This document shows positions 38,039 through 46,700 of a stretch of DNA of 64,000 bases, piece by piece (positions within the stretch are counted from its first letter, which is position 1; every line of letters starts with the position of its first letter). Position numbers and translations under genes: made by a program. The notes beneath the pieces are model-generated. The model ran no database searches. It saw nothing but the letters and a program-made list of their open reading frames with translations, and was not told the DNA's origin. This DNA comes from Verrucomicrobiia bacterium (lineage in GTDB: Bacteria; Verrucomicrobiota; Verrucomicrobiia; Limisphaerales; UBA11358): the NCBI GenBank assembly GCA_031290985.1, contig JARLJW010000039.1, positions 1-64,000 of the forward strand, given 5' to 3'.

Positions 38039-39844
38039 ATGTGCCCGCGCCCCGCAATCGCCCGCCGCCTGCGGGTCATCGTCCTTGCGACGATGGCCAG
38101 CATATTTGCTTTTATTGCCAGTGCACCGGGCGGAACTAATGAGCTTGTCCGCGTCAGGGCCGCCGGGTTTGCCCTAGGCCGGCCGCTCGCCGTGGCCGAT
38201 GGCGCCAACCGGCTGGAATTTGCGCTGGTCAACGCTCAAATCCGGCCATTCACGCAATCCGCCATCAAGCAGGACTCCGATCCCGCGCTGTACGGCCCGG
38301 ATCCCGGGAAACCCTATTTCACCGTCCGCTTCGCCCTGCCGATCCCGCCGGAAAATGCCACTAATAATGTCGCTGCCCTCGCCGGGATCGATCCGCAGGT
38401 CTTCACGCACAACCATTCGCCCGGGTTTGAGATCCTGCCCAACGGCGATGCCCTGGCCGTTTACTTCAGCACGCCGCCCGGCAAGGCCGAGGCGGATGCC
38501 GCCACCTCCTTCATCCAAGCCCGCCTGCGATATGGCGCGGAGGACTGGGATTTGCCTGAATTGTTTTTCAAAACCGAAGGCTACAATGACCAGTCCGGTC
38601 TGCTCTGGAACGACAGCGGTCGCATCCGTTTCTTCGGCGGTGGACGCGCCCTGTTCGATGCCGCGCCGTTCAAAATGGCCACCTCCCTCGACAACGGCGC
38701 CACGTGGACGCTCTCATTGCCGCAGCTCGACCAGCCGGCGGCGAATTACACCGCGCAACCCATCACCAGCGCCTTCCGTGCGCCGGACAATTCCATTTAC
38801 TTCGCGATGGACGGAGAGGGCGCATCGAGCTTTCTATGGCGCAGCACGGATGAAGGCATCCACTGGCACGACACGGGCGGACGCACCGGCGGACGCCATT
38901 CGGTGATCGTGCCGCTGGATGACCATGGCAGTTTGCTTTCTATCGGCGGCAAAAATAATTCCATCAATGGCTGGTCGCCGCAGAACACATCTTCGGACTG
39001 GGGCGCGACCTGGAGCAGCAACACGCCCTCGCCATTTCCGCCGCTCGGCAGCGCGCAACGCCCCTCGCTCATCAAGCTCGCCGACGGCAACCTCTTTTTT
39101 GTGAGCGACGCCTGGTTGCAAAAAAAGGACCAGGCCCCGCCTGCCGGCTGGTCGTCGGGCAACGGCTGTTTCGTGGCCATCTCCACCAACCAGGGCGCAT
39201 CGTGGCGCATCAAACCGCTGCCGGTGCAACTGCCCAATCATCAATACCGCAAATACGGGACCACCGGCTACGGCACGGCCCGGCAGGCGCCGAACGGTGT
39301 CATTCACATTTTGACCACCGAAACGCAGCCGTGCCTGCACTACGAATTGAACGAGGCGTGGCTCTTCTCGGACGTCGGCGACATCGCCCCGGAAACTTCG
39401 GGCGGCGAAATCAAAAAGTTCTCCGAGAAATTTGCAAACGGTCGAACCCGTTCCAGTTGGGGCGCGCGCATCTGCCCGGGCGGCCGCTATCTGCTCAACG
39501 GCCCCGAAACCGATTTCTACAGCAACGGCACGAAACAGCATCAAGTCGTTTATTTGAACGGACGCAAAACCGGCGATGAAATGTTCTGGTCGGTGGAGGG
39601 CAAACTCATCTGGCGCTGGTCGCATGATTTGAAGAACCACCACAGCGTCTGGACGCAATACTGGCCCAACGGAAAGAAAAAAGTCCAGTCCGCCTGGAAC
39701 ACCAACCCGGAAGCGCGCGATTTGGCGCGCAGCTTTTTCGGCCTCGTGGCCGACGGGCCGGTGATGCACTGGAAAGAGGACGGATCACTTGATTTCCAGA
39801 CCGCCTTTGTGAACGGATTGTTCAGCGGGAAGGACGTGTTTTGA
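38039..39844 (+). CDS. Sialidase-fold exported protein with MORN-like tail
   Basis: 601 residues with a signal peptide (ARRLRVIVLATMASIFAFIASA). Four Asp-box motifs are visible: SLDNGATW (216), STDEGIHW (269), SSDWGATW (318) and STNQGASW (382), the hallmark of BNR/sialidase propellers. The last 130 residues have MORN-like lines (FYSNGTKQHQVVYLNGRKTG, YWPNGKKKVQSAWN, WKEDGSLDFQTAFVNG), as in YwqK-type antitoxin-like proteins. It may cut a terminal sugar from a glycan or bind it; catalytic residues cannot be fixed by eye, and many Asp-box propellers are not sialidases. It is the first gene of a nine-gene operon and is one base from the transporter gene. Confidence 0.8.
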   Translation: MCPRPAIARRLRVIVLATMASIFAFIASAPGGTNELVRVRAAGFALGRPLAVADGANRLEFALVNAQIRPFTQSAIKQDSDPALYGPDPGKPYFTVRFALPIPPENATNNVAALAGIDPQVFTHNHSPGFEILPNGDALAVYFSTPPGKAEADAATSFIQARLRYGAEDWDLPELFFKTEGYNDQSGLLWNDSGRIRFFGGGRALFDAAPFKMATSLDNGATWTLSLPQLDQPAANYTAQPITSAFRAPDNSIYFAMDGEGASSFLWRSTDEGIHWHDTGGRTGGRHSVIVPLDDHGSLLSIGGKNNSINGWSPQNTSSDWGATWSSNTPSPFPPLGSAQRPSLIKLADGNLFFVSDAWLQKKDQAPPAGWSSGNGCFVAISTNQGASWRIKPLPVQLPNHQYRKYGTTGYGTARQAPNGVIHILTTETQPCLHYELNEAWLFSDVGDIAPETSGGEIKKFSEKFANGRTRSSWGARICPGGRYLLNGPETDFYSNGTKQHQVVYLNGRKTGDEMFWSVEGKLIWRWSHDLKNHHSVWTQYWPNGKKKVQSAWNTNPEARDLARSFFGLVADGPVMHWKEDGSLDFQTAFVNGLFSGKDVF

Positions 39845-39845
39845 A

Positions 39846-41447
39846 ATGAACACCCTGCGCCCATTGGATTTGATCGTCATCGCGATTTATTTCGTCGCGG
39901 TGGCGGCCATTGGCCTGCGGTTCGCGCGGCGGCAGACCACCACGGAAGCCTATTTCGTCGCGCGCCGTTCCATCCCGCATTGGGCGATGGGTATGTCCAT
40001 CTTCGCCACCATCATCAGCAGCATCACCTTCATCGCGTATCCCGGCGCGGCCTACAAGGGCAACTGGAACCTGCTCGTCCCCGGCTTCATGGCGGTGGGC
40101 ATCCTGCTGCTTTTGGGGACGACCTTGATCGCCTTCTTCCGTCATGCCGTGGGCATGAGCGCGTATGAATATTTTGAGAAACGTTTCGGCTACGGTGCGC
40201 GGGCGTACAGCGCGCTGGCGTTCACGGCGGGCCATTTTTCCAAAATGGGTTTTGTCCTCTTCACCATCACGGCGGCCATCTGCGGCATGACCGGCTGGGA
40301 CAAATACCAGGTCATCATGGTCGTTGGGTTCGTGACCATCCTCTACACGCTGTTCGGCGGCCTCGAAGCGGTCATCTGGACGGAGGTGCTGCAAGGCATC
40401 GTGAAGCTGTGCGGCGTGGTGGTCGTCATCGGCGTGCTGCTCCACATCATGCCCGGCGGTCCGGGCGCGGCCTTTCACCTCGCTTCCGAACAGCATAAAA
40501 TGAGCCTTGGCAGCTTTGATTTTGACCTCACCGCCAACGGCAATTTCTGGGTGATGCTGCTTTATGGCTCGTTCTGGTACCTGCAAAAATACGCCGCCGA
40601 CCAGACGCTCGTGCAGCGCTATCTCGTCGCCAAATCCGACCGCGACGCCTTGAAGGGCGTGGCGTTCGGCGCGGCGTTGTGCATCCCCGCGTGGACGGCG
40701 TTCATGCTCGTCGGCACGCTGCTGTGGGCCTATTACCAGTTGTCCGGCGAAACCTTCCCGCCGAACCTGATCGGTAAAGACGGCAAGGTCATCGTCGACC
40801 AGGTGTTCCCATTTTTCCTCACCACCAAAATTCCGGCCGGCCTCGCGGGCATCTTCATGGCCGCGCTTTTTTCCGCCGCCATGTCCACCATGTCGTCCGA
40901 CTTGAACTGCCTCTCGGCCGTCGGCGTGGAAGATTATTACCGCAAACTGCGTCCCAACTCAACGGACCGGCAGCGGCTGTTCATCGGCAAGCTCATCGTG
41001 GCCGTCTGCGGCGTGATCGCCGTCGGCATCGGTGCCTTCATTGCACGCAAAGGTGAGAGCGCCTTGGCGCTCTATTACGCGGCGACGGCCATTGTGTCCG
41101 CCGGGTTGGCGGGCATGTTCCTGCTGGCCTTCTTCAGCCGGCGCGCCAACCGGCAGGGCCTCTGGATCGGCATCACCACCGCGCTGATTTTCACCGCGTG
41201 GGCCACGTTGACCGGCGGCAAATACAAAATGCTGGACCTCGGTTGCAATTATTCCTGGCCGGACGTGATGATCGGCGTCATCGCGCACGTCATCGTGCTG
41301 GTGGTGGGCTATGGTGCCAGTTGGCTCTTCCCGGCGGATCCCAATGTGAAAAGCGAATGGACGTTCTGGGGCTGGCTGGAACAACGAAAAAACCTGGGCG
41401 AGAAAGTTGTCATCCCAACGACCGTGGCAGCGGAGGTGAATCCATGA
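39846..41447 (+). CDS. Sodium:solute symporter (SSS family)
   Basis: 533 residues with about 13 transmembrane helices. The N-terminus (LIVIAIYFVAVAAIGLRFARR) and the segment STMSSDLNCLSAVGVEDYY, a hallmark of SSS proteins, fit the SGLT/PanF/SiaT superfamily, which imports sugars, sugar acids or sialic acids with sodium. The substrate cannot be read directly. Its position between an exported glycan-binding or -cleaving protein and a sugar-acid pathway suggests uptake of the released sugar acid. Its stop overlaps the next start (ATGA). Confidence 0.92.
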   Translation: MNTLRPLDLIVIAIYFVAVAAIGLRFARRQTTTEAYFVARRSIPHWAMGMSIFATIISSITFIAYPGAAYKGNWNLLVPGFMAVGILLLLGTTLIAFFRHAVGMSAYEYFEKRFGYGARAYSALAFTAGHFSKMGFVLFTITAAICGMTGWDKYQVIMVVGFVTILYTLFGGLEAVIWTEVLQGIVKLCGVVVVIGVLLHIMPGGPGAAFHLASEQHKMSLGSFDFDLTANGNFWVMLLYGSFWYLQKYAADQTLVQRYLVAKSDRDALKGVAFGAALCIPAWTAFMLVGTLLWAYYQLSGETFPPNLIGKDGKVIVDQVFPFFLTTKIPAGLAGIFMAALFSAAMSTMSSDLNCLSAVGVEDYYRKLRPNSTDRQRLFIGKLIVAVCGVIAVGIGAFIARKGESALALYYAATAIVSAGLAGMFLLAFFSRRANRQGLWIGITTALIFTAWATLTGGKYKMLDLGCNYSWPDVMIGVIAHVIVLVVGYGASWLFPADPNVKSEWTFWGWLEQRKNLGEKVVIPTTVAAEVNP

Positions 41448-42589
41448 ACACCATCACGCTCCTCCAGCCCCCGCGCATTGTTTTCGGCAATGGCTGCGCG
41501 GCGAATTGTGTCGAAGTCTTCGCCCATCGGGGCGCCAAACGCGTGCTGCTGGTCGCGGATAAATTTGTCCGTCCGCAGCTTGTTTCCCTCGTCGAGGCGT
41601 TACGGCGGGCGGGCTGTGAAGTCGTGGAAAATGGTTTTGTTCCGCCCGAACCGACTCGTGATTTCTTCGAGTCCGCCTTATTGGAGGCGCGGGCGGCCAG
41701 GATTGATTCCGTCCTGGGTGTCGGCGGCGGCAGCGTGATTGATGTCGCCAAGCTCATTGCGGCGCTGGCGCGCAGCCCGCAAAAAATCAGCGAGGTTTTC
41801 GGCATCAATCTTTTGTCGGCGCGCGAACTGCCGCTGGTCTGCCTGCCGACGACGGCCGGCACCGGCGCCGAAGTTTCCCCCAATGCCATCCTGCTGGATG
41901 CCGCGGACGAATTGAAAAAGGGCGTCGTCAGTCCGCACCTTGTGCCGGACGCCGCGTTCATCGATCCGCTGTTAACCCTGTCCGTTCCACCCGCCGTGAC
42001 CGCCGCGACCGGGCTGGACGCCCTGACGCATTGCATCGAAGCCTACGCAAACAAATTTGCCCATCCCATCACGGACAGCTACGCCCTGCGTGGCATCACC
42101 TTGATCGCCGCGAACTTGCTGGCCGCCGTGAACGACGGCCGGAATGTCGAGGCCCGCGCGGCGCTCGCGCTCGGCAGCCTCTATGGCGGCCTTTGCCTGG
42201 GCCCGGTCAACACGGCGGCGGTTCATGCCCTGTCCTACCCGCTCGGCGGGAAATTTCACATCGCGCACGGCGTGGCGAACGCGCTGCTGCTGCCGCACGT
42301 TTCGCGCTTCAATATTTCCGCCGCGCCGGAACGCTACGCGGACATCTCCGTGGCGCTGGGCCTGGCGCGCAACGGCGCGGCCCTCACGACGGCGGAGCAC
42401 GGCGTGGAATTTCTTTCGCGGCTTTCTCGCGACTGCGGCGTGCCGCAGAAACTTTCCGAGCTGAACATCCCGCGTACGGCCATCCCGGGGCTGGCGAAAT
42501 CCGCGATGCAGGTGACGCGGCTCTTGAAAAACAATCCGCGCCCGGTGACGGAAGCCGACGCGGTAAAAATCTACGAGGAAACCTTTTGA
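41444..42589 (+). CDS. Iron-containing alcohol dehydrogenase
   Basis: 381 residues from the ATG that overlaps the previous stop. The family (FucO/AdhE type) reduces aldehydes with NAD(P)H, using an iron or zinc centre. The nucleotide-binding motif GVGGGSVIDVAK and the metal-binding part DALTHCIEAYANKFAHPITD with SYPLGGKFHIAHGVANALLLP are intact. In this cluster an aldehyde reductase acting on the aldolase product, as in lactaldehyde to 1,2-propanediol, would be reasonable. That is an inference. The spacing to the aldolase gene is one base. Confidence 0.92.
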   Translation: MNTITLLQPPRIVFGNGCAANCVEVFAHRGAKRVLLVADKFVRPQLVSLVEALRRAGCEVVENGFVPPEPTRDFFESALLEARAARIDSVLGVGGGSVIDVAKLIAALARSPQKISEVFGINLLSARELPLVCLPTTAGTGAEVSPNAILLDAADELKKGVVSPHLVPDAAFIDPLLTLSVPPAVTAATGLDALTHCIEAYANKFAHPITDSYALRGITLIAANLLAAVNDGRNVEARAALALGSLYGGLCLGPVNTAAVHALSYPLGGKFHIAHGVANALLLPHVSRFNISAAPERYADISVALGLARNGAALTTAEHGVEFLSRLSRDCGVPQKLSELNIPRTAIPGLAKSAMQVTRLLKNNPRPVTEADAVKIYEETF

Positions 42590-42590
42590 C

Positions 42591-43508
42591 ATGAAAAATG
42601 GAGCAAAATATCACGGGGCGGTCGTGCCAATGGTCACACCGATCACGCCGCAGGGAACGGTGGATGAGCCGGCGTTGAAGCGGCTGGTGGACTCGTTGGT
42701 CGCCGGCCGGGTCGAGGGCATCTTCGTGCTCGGCACGACGGGCGAAGGCGCGCACGTTCCGCGCGGGCAGCACCTGAAGCTGGTTGAACTGTGCGTCCAG
42801 CGCGCCAGCCGGCGCGCCCTGGTGTTTGTTGGGCTGGGTGACGTGCGGTTGGCGGAGATGGACCGCGCGAACGAGTTTTTCAAGGTGGGTGCCGACGCCG
42901 TCGTGGCCCATCCGCCCATCTCGGAAAAAGTGGTGCTGGAAAAACTCGGCGGCTGGTACCGGACCCTTTTGGAGCGGCTCACTGGACCGTTGCTCGTGTA
43001 CAACATGCCCGCGACGACGGGTGTCTCCATCCCGTTGGATGCCGTCGAGAGCCTACTGGGCCATCCGCGCCTGGCGGGCATCAAGGATTCCGAAAACAAC
43101 CCGCAGCGCGTGGAAGAATTGCTGAAACGTTTCGGGGGCAAAAAAGATTTCTCAGTGTTCATCGGTGTGGGTGCGCTCATGGAAAAGGGCCTGAAGCTCG
43201 GCGCGGACGGCATCGTGCCCAGCGTGGGCAACCTGATCCCGGAAGTCTGTCATCAATTGTGCGTCGCCGCGCAGACAGCGGACTGGCACGCGGCCGGCAC
43301 GCACTATGCGCGCATGAACGCCGTGGCGGCGCTCTATCAAAAGGGCCGGACCTTGAACGAGTCCCTCGCGGCCCTGAAAGCCGCCGTGCATTGCCGCGGA
43401 CTGTGCGCACCGGCGGTGCTGCCACCGCTTCATGTGCTGCCCAAACTGGAAGTCGAAAAAATCCGCAGCCAGATGGCGGAACTGCACTTGCTGAACGGAA
43501 CCGCATGA
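42591..43508 (+). CDS. Class I aldolase of the DHDPS/N-acetylneuraminate lyase superfamily
   Basis: 305 residues, a complete TIM barrel. The carboxylate-binding motif GTTGEG lies near residues 46-51, Tyr 137 in YNMPATTG is the general acid, and Lys 165 in GIKDSEN forms the Schiff base. DapA needs an Arg after YNVPS, which is absent (Thr here). N-acetylneuraminate lyase contacts the sugar tail through an Asp-Glu pair (E. coli 191-192), which here appears to be Gly-Ala (FIGVGALMEKG). The enzyme is therefore probably neither, but a 2-keto-3-deoxy acid aldolase or dehydratase of unknown substrate. It sits between Fe-ADH and PdxA in a tight operon. Confidence 0.85.
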   Translation: MKNGAKYHGAVVPMVTPITPQGTVDEPALKRLVDSLVAGRVEGIFVLGTTGEGAHVPRGQHLKLVELCVQRASRRALVFVGLGDVRLAEMDRANEFFKVGADAVVAHPPISEKVVLEKLGGWYRTLLERLTGPLLVYNMPATTGVSIPLDAVESLLGHPRLAGIKDSENNPQRVEELLKRFGGKKDFSVFIGVGALMEKGLKLGADGIVPSVGNLIPEVCHQLCVAAQTADWHAAGTHYARMNAVAALYQKGRTLNESLAALKAAVHCRGLCAPAVLPPLHVLPKLEVEKIRSQMAELHLLNGTA

Positions 43509-44527
43509 GCGTCAAGCCCCGCACCAAACCTGTCCTCGGCCTCACCCTCGGTGACCCGGCGGGCATCGGGCCCGAGATTTGCCTGCGCGCGATGACCTCG
43601 CCGGCGGTGCGGAAGATTTGCACGCCGGTTTTGTTCGCGGACGCCGGGGTTTTGGAGCGGGTGATGAAAGGGAAATTTCCCTCCGCCGCCTGGCCGGTCG
43701 TCTCGCTCGCCGGCTGGCAGAAGGTCAAAACGGTTCTGGCCCCGGTGATCGTGGATTGTGCGGCCATCGATGCCTCGAAGATCAAACCAGGTAAAGTTTC
43801 GGCGGCGTGCGGCCGGGCCGCCTATCTGTATATCGAACACGCCATCAAGGCGGCGCTGGCCGGCAAGATCGAAGGCGTGGTCACCGCGCCGATCCACAAG
43901 GAGGCGTTGCAGCTCGCGGGCGTGAAATTCCCCGGGCACACGGAGATCTTCACGGCGCTGACCCGGGCCAAGCGCAGTTGCATGATGCTCTACTCGGACA
44001 AGCTCACGGTGAGCATGGCCACCACGCATGTCGGTTATCACGAGGTCCCAAAAAAACTCTCGGTCGGACGCATGCTGAATGTCATAGAGCTGACCGCCGC
44101 CACCATGCGCTGGATGCTGGGCCGCGAGCCACGCATCGGCGTCTGCGGTCTGAATCCCCATGCCGGCGAACACGGCCTGTTCGGCCGGCGCGAAGAGGAA
44201 CGATTTGTGGCGCCCGCAGTGAAGCGGGCGCGCCGGGAAAAATTGAATGTCATCGGCCCGCTGGTTCCGGACGCGGCGTTCACGACCGCCCAGCGCAAAA
44301 AATACGACGCCATCGTCACGCTTTATCACGACCAGGGGCACATCCCCTTCAAGATGCTGGCGTTTGACACCGGCGTGAACATCACGCTCGGCCTGCCGAT
44401 TGTTCGCACCTCGGTGGACCACGGCACGGCGTTCGACATCGCCTGGCAGGGCAGGGCGGATGCCACCAGCCTGTTCTCGGCCATCACCGTCGCCGCCGGG
44501 CTGGCGGTGGGCCGGCGGAAAAAATAA
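43505..44527 (+). CDS. PdxA/PdxA2-type hydroxyacid-phosphate dehydrogenase
   Basis: 340 residues from the ATG overlapping the aldolase stop. PdxA proteins oxidise 4-phosphohydroxythreonine for vitamin B6; PdxA2 oxidises four-carbon acid-sugar 4-phosphates, giving dihydroxyacetone phosphate after decarboxylation. The metal-binding His segments PGHTE, NPHAGEHGLFGRREE and LYHDQGHIPFKM are intact, as are LTLGDPAGIGPE and VVTAPIHKEAL. Because the next gene is a DUF1537 kinase, I prefer the PdxA2 role; the DUF1537-PdxA2 pairing is known from D-threonate/erythronate catabolism. Sequence alone cannot exclude a B6 role. Confidence 0.9.
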   Translation: MSVKPRTKPVLGLTLGDPAGIGPEICLRAMTSPAVRKICTPVLFADAGVLERVMKGKFPSAAWPVVSLAGWQKVKTVLAPVIVDCAAIDASKIKPGKVSAACGRAAYLYIEHAIKAALAGKIEGVVTAPIHKEALQLAGVKFPGHTEIFTALTRAKRSCMMLYSDKLTVSMATTHVGYHEVPKKLSVGRMLNVIELTAATMRWMLGREPRIGVCGLNPHAGEHGLFGRREEERFVAPAVKRARREKLNVIGPLVPDAAFTTAQRKKYDAIVTLYHDQGHIPFKMLAFDTGVNITLGLPIVRTSVDHGTAFDIAWQGRADATSLFSAITVAAGLAVGRRKK

Positions 44528-44531
44528 ATTT

Positions 44532-45677
44532 ATGATCGGAGTGATTGCAGATGACCTGACCGGCGCCGCCGAAATCGGCGCCGTGGGGCTGCGCCACGGC
44601 CTGCGGGCGGAGATCGTCCGCAGCGGCAAGCCGGGCGGCGCGGCGGACCTGGTCTGTGTGGACACGGATTCGCGGGCGTGCCCGCCGCTGGAGGCGGCCA
44701 AACGCGCGGCGGCGGCGGCAAAGTTATTGCACGCGGCAGGCGCGCGGTGGATCTACAAAAAAGTGGACTCGGTCCTGCGCGGGCAGGTGACGGCGGAGGT
44801 CGAGGCGGTGATGAAGCAGCTCAAGCTCGAGCGTGCGCTGCTGCTGCCGGCCAATCCGTCGCTGGGGCGCACCATCAAAGATGGCCAATATTTCCTGCGC
44901 GGCCGGCCGTTGCACAAGACCGAGTTCGCCCATGACCCGCACTTCCCGCGCCGCTCCTCGCAGGTGCTGCAACTCCTGAAGATCCCGGAAAGGTTCCTGC
45001 TGCGGACGGCGGGCGGCGAACGGCTGCTCACGGACGGGACCATTGTCGTCGGCGACGCCGAAACGGTGGCGGACGTGGCTGGTTGGACGGCGAGCTGTGA
45101 CGCGTTGATGCTGCCGGCGGGCGGCGCGGAATTTTTTAATGCGCTGCTGACCGCGGAGGATCCGGCCAACGGCAATGGCCGCGCGGCGGTGAAATCCGCC
45201 CCGGGCGGCAAGGAGTTTTTCGTGGTCGGCACCTCCACGCAGGCGGCGCGGAAATTCGTGGTGGCCGGGCGGCAGCAGAAGACACCGGTGTTTTCATTGC
45301 CGCAGGAATTGTCGTGGGGTGCGGAGTTCTCGGCGGCGGCGGTGGCGGCGGTGACGCAGCGCGTGGTGGCGGCGTTTGCCGGCCATCCCCGCGTGATCCT
45401 GAACGTGGGCCTGCCGCAGGTGCGGGATGAGGAGGTGGCGGGGCGGCTGTCGGAGCATGTCGTGCGGGTGGCGGAGCGCGTGTTGCGGCAGATCCCGGTG
45501 GAGCGCGTGTACGCCGAGGGCGGCGCGACCGCGGCGGAACTGGTCCGGCGCATGGGCTGGGCGCGGCTGGCGGTGGTGCGCGAACTGGCGCCGGGCGTGG
45601 CAACGCTGGCCGTCGAGGGCGATGAACGCTTCTTGTTGACCATCAAGCCCGGGACCTATGCCTGGCCGATGAAGTAG
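44532..45677 (+). CDS. Four-carbon acid sugar kinase (DUF1537 family)
   Basis: 381 residues. DUF1537 proteins (DtnK/OtnK) phosphorylate D-threonate, D-erythronate or 3-oxo-tetronates with ATP. The N-terminal GVIADDLTGAAEIGAVGLRHG motif, the YKKVDSVLRGQV segment and the C-terminal nucleotide-binding EGGATAAELVRRMGW are present. The length is a little shorter than the roughly 420 residues typical of the family. The product would feed PdxA2 directly upstream (four bases apart). The specific substrate cannot be read. It is followed, five bases later, by the AraC regulator gene. Confidence 0.88.
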   Translation: MIGVIADDLTGAAEIGAVGLRHGLRAEIVRSGKPGGAADLVCVDTDSRACPPLEAAKRAAAAAKLLHAAGARWIYKKVDSVLRGQVTAEVEAVMKQLKLERALLLPANPSLGRTIKDGQYFLRGRPLHKTEFAHDPHFPRRSSQVLQLLKIPERFLLRTAGGERLLTDGTIVVGDAETVADVAGWTASCDALMLPAGGAEFFNALLTAEDPANGNGRAAVKSAPGGKEFFVVGTSTQAARKFVVAGRQQKTPVFSLPQELSWGAEFSAAAVAAVTQRVVAAFAGHPRVILNVGLPQVRDEEVAGRLSEHVVRVAERVLRQIPVERVYAEGGATAAELVRRMGWARLAVVRELAPGVATLAVEGDERFLLTIKPGTYAWPMK

Positions 45678-45682
45678 ACACC

Positions 45683-46561
45683 ATGGGAATTTCTGATAAA
45701 CATCTGGTGACGCCGGACGTGAACGCCTCTGCCGATAAACTACAATTCGTCGATCCGTCGCCGGTTGCCCGGCGGCTGCTCTGGCATTTGTTCTCCATCG
45801 GCTCGCGCCGGGTGGTGCAGCCGGACCGGCACGAGCGTTTTGAAAAACCGGGCGCGCACCTCTTCTGGGTCCAGTCCGGCGCGGGCGAGCTGGAATACAA
45901 ATCGAGCCGCTTTGCACTCAAGCGCGGCAAGAGCGTCTGGCTGGTGGACATGAGCAAGCCGCGCACGTATTTGCCGGCCGCAGGAAAACACCTCAACATC
46001 ACCGGCTTCCGTTTCGGCGGGCCCGGCTTGGAATTCTGGCACGAGGAGATCAAGGATGAGGAGAACGCCGAGTTCGTGCTGGATGATTTCCGTTTCGTCG
46101 CCCGGACGCAGAGCGAACTGCTCCGCCTCGTCCGCCGCCGGCCGACCGGCTGGGAATGGCAGGTGCACATGCGCATCACTGAGATGCTGGGCAGGCTGCT
46201 GATGACGCGCAACCTGCTCGATTCACCGCACGCCGAGCTGCCCGAGCCGGTCATCCGCGTGTTGAACGCCATCTCCGCCAACCCGGTGCGCGACTGGAAG
46301 GCGAAGGAACTGGCGACCGTCGGCAAGGTCAGCTATTCCGGCCTACGCGCGGCGTTCCAAAAATCCGGCCAGGGTACGATCCACGAGCACATCCAGCGCG
46401 CCCGGCTGGACCAGGCGCGGCTGTTGCTGGCCGACAAGCGGCTTTCGATCAAGGACGTGTCCGGCCAGTTGAGCTTCTCGAGCGAATTTTATTTCAGCCA
46501 TTTCTTCCGCCACCACACCGGCATGACCCCGACCGAATTCCGCCACCACTTGAAAGGTTAA
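45683..46561 (+). CDS. AraC-family transcriptional regulator
   Basis: 292 residues. Residues about 1-170 form an effector-binding cupin-type domain (HLFWVQSGAGELEYKSSRF). The C-terminal 90 residues hold the double helix-turn-helix: LATVGKVSYSGLRAAFQKSG and the second one around IKDVSGQLSFSSEFYFSHFFRHHTGMTPTEFR. AraC activators usually sense a sugar and switch on the adjacent operon, so this gene likely controls the cluster it lies in. No operator could be recognised. Its stop codon directly precedes a repeat that runs into the GH2 gene. Confidence 0.9.
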   Translation: MGISDKHLVTPDVNASADKLQFVDPSPVARRLLWHLFSIGSRRVVQPDRHERFEKPGAHLFWVQSGAGELEYKSSRFALKRGKSVWLVDMSKPRTYLPAAGKHLNITGFRFGGPGLEFWHEEIKDEENAEFVLDDFRFVARTQSELLRLVRRRPTGWEWQVHMRITEMLGRLLMTRNLLDSPHAELPEPVIRVLNAISANPVRDWKAKELATVGKVSYSGLRAAFQKSGQGTIHEHIQRARLDQARLLLADKRLSIKDVSGQLSFSSEFYFSHFFRHHTGMTPTEFRHHLKG

Positions 46562-46564
46562 ATG

Positions 46565-46700
46565 GGAAAAGCTCCAACAACCAAGCTCCAACATCCAGAG
46601 AAACCCAAAGCGCCAAGTTCCCGGCCAGCCTTGCCGCGAAATTTGACCATGGGATATTGGAGCTTCACTGGATATTGGATGTTGGTGCTTGGATGTTTCC
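46565..46700. repeat. Dispersed palindromic repeat inside the GH2 5' region
   Basis: CCAAGCTCCAACATCCA at 46581-46597 pairs with TGGATGTTGGTGCTTGG at 46676-46692, with one mismatch in 17. The right arm has the same 'TTGGATGTTGG.GCTTGG' unit that ends the repeat copies near 2870 and 7530. The element lies right after the AraC stop and overlaps the start of the GH2 protein, encoding its signal peptide. Confidence 0.65.

Noticed and set aside
38039-43508. Sialic acid catabolic cluster (sialidase, SSS transporter, NanA-like lyase)
   Set aside because: No NanK, NanE, NagA or NagB genes are present, and the aldolase seems to lack the Asp-Glu pair of N-acetylneuraminate lyase.
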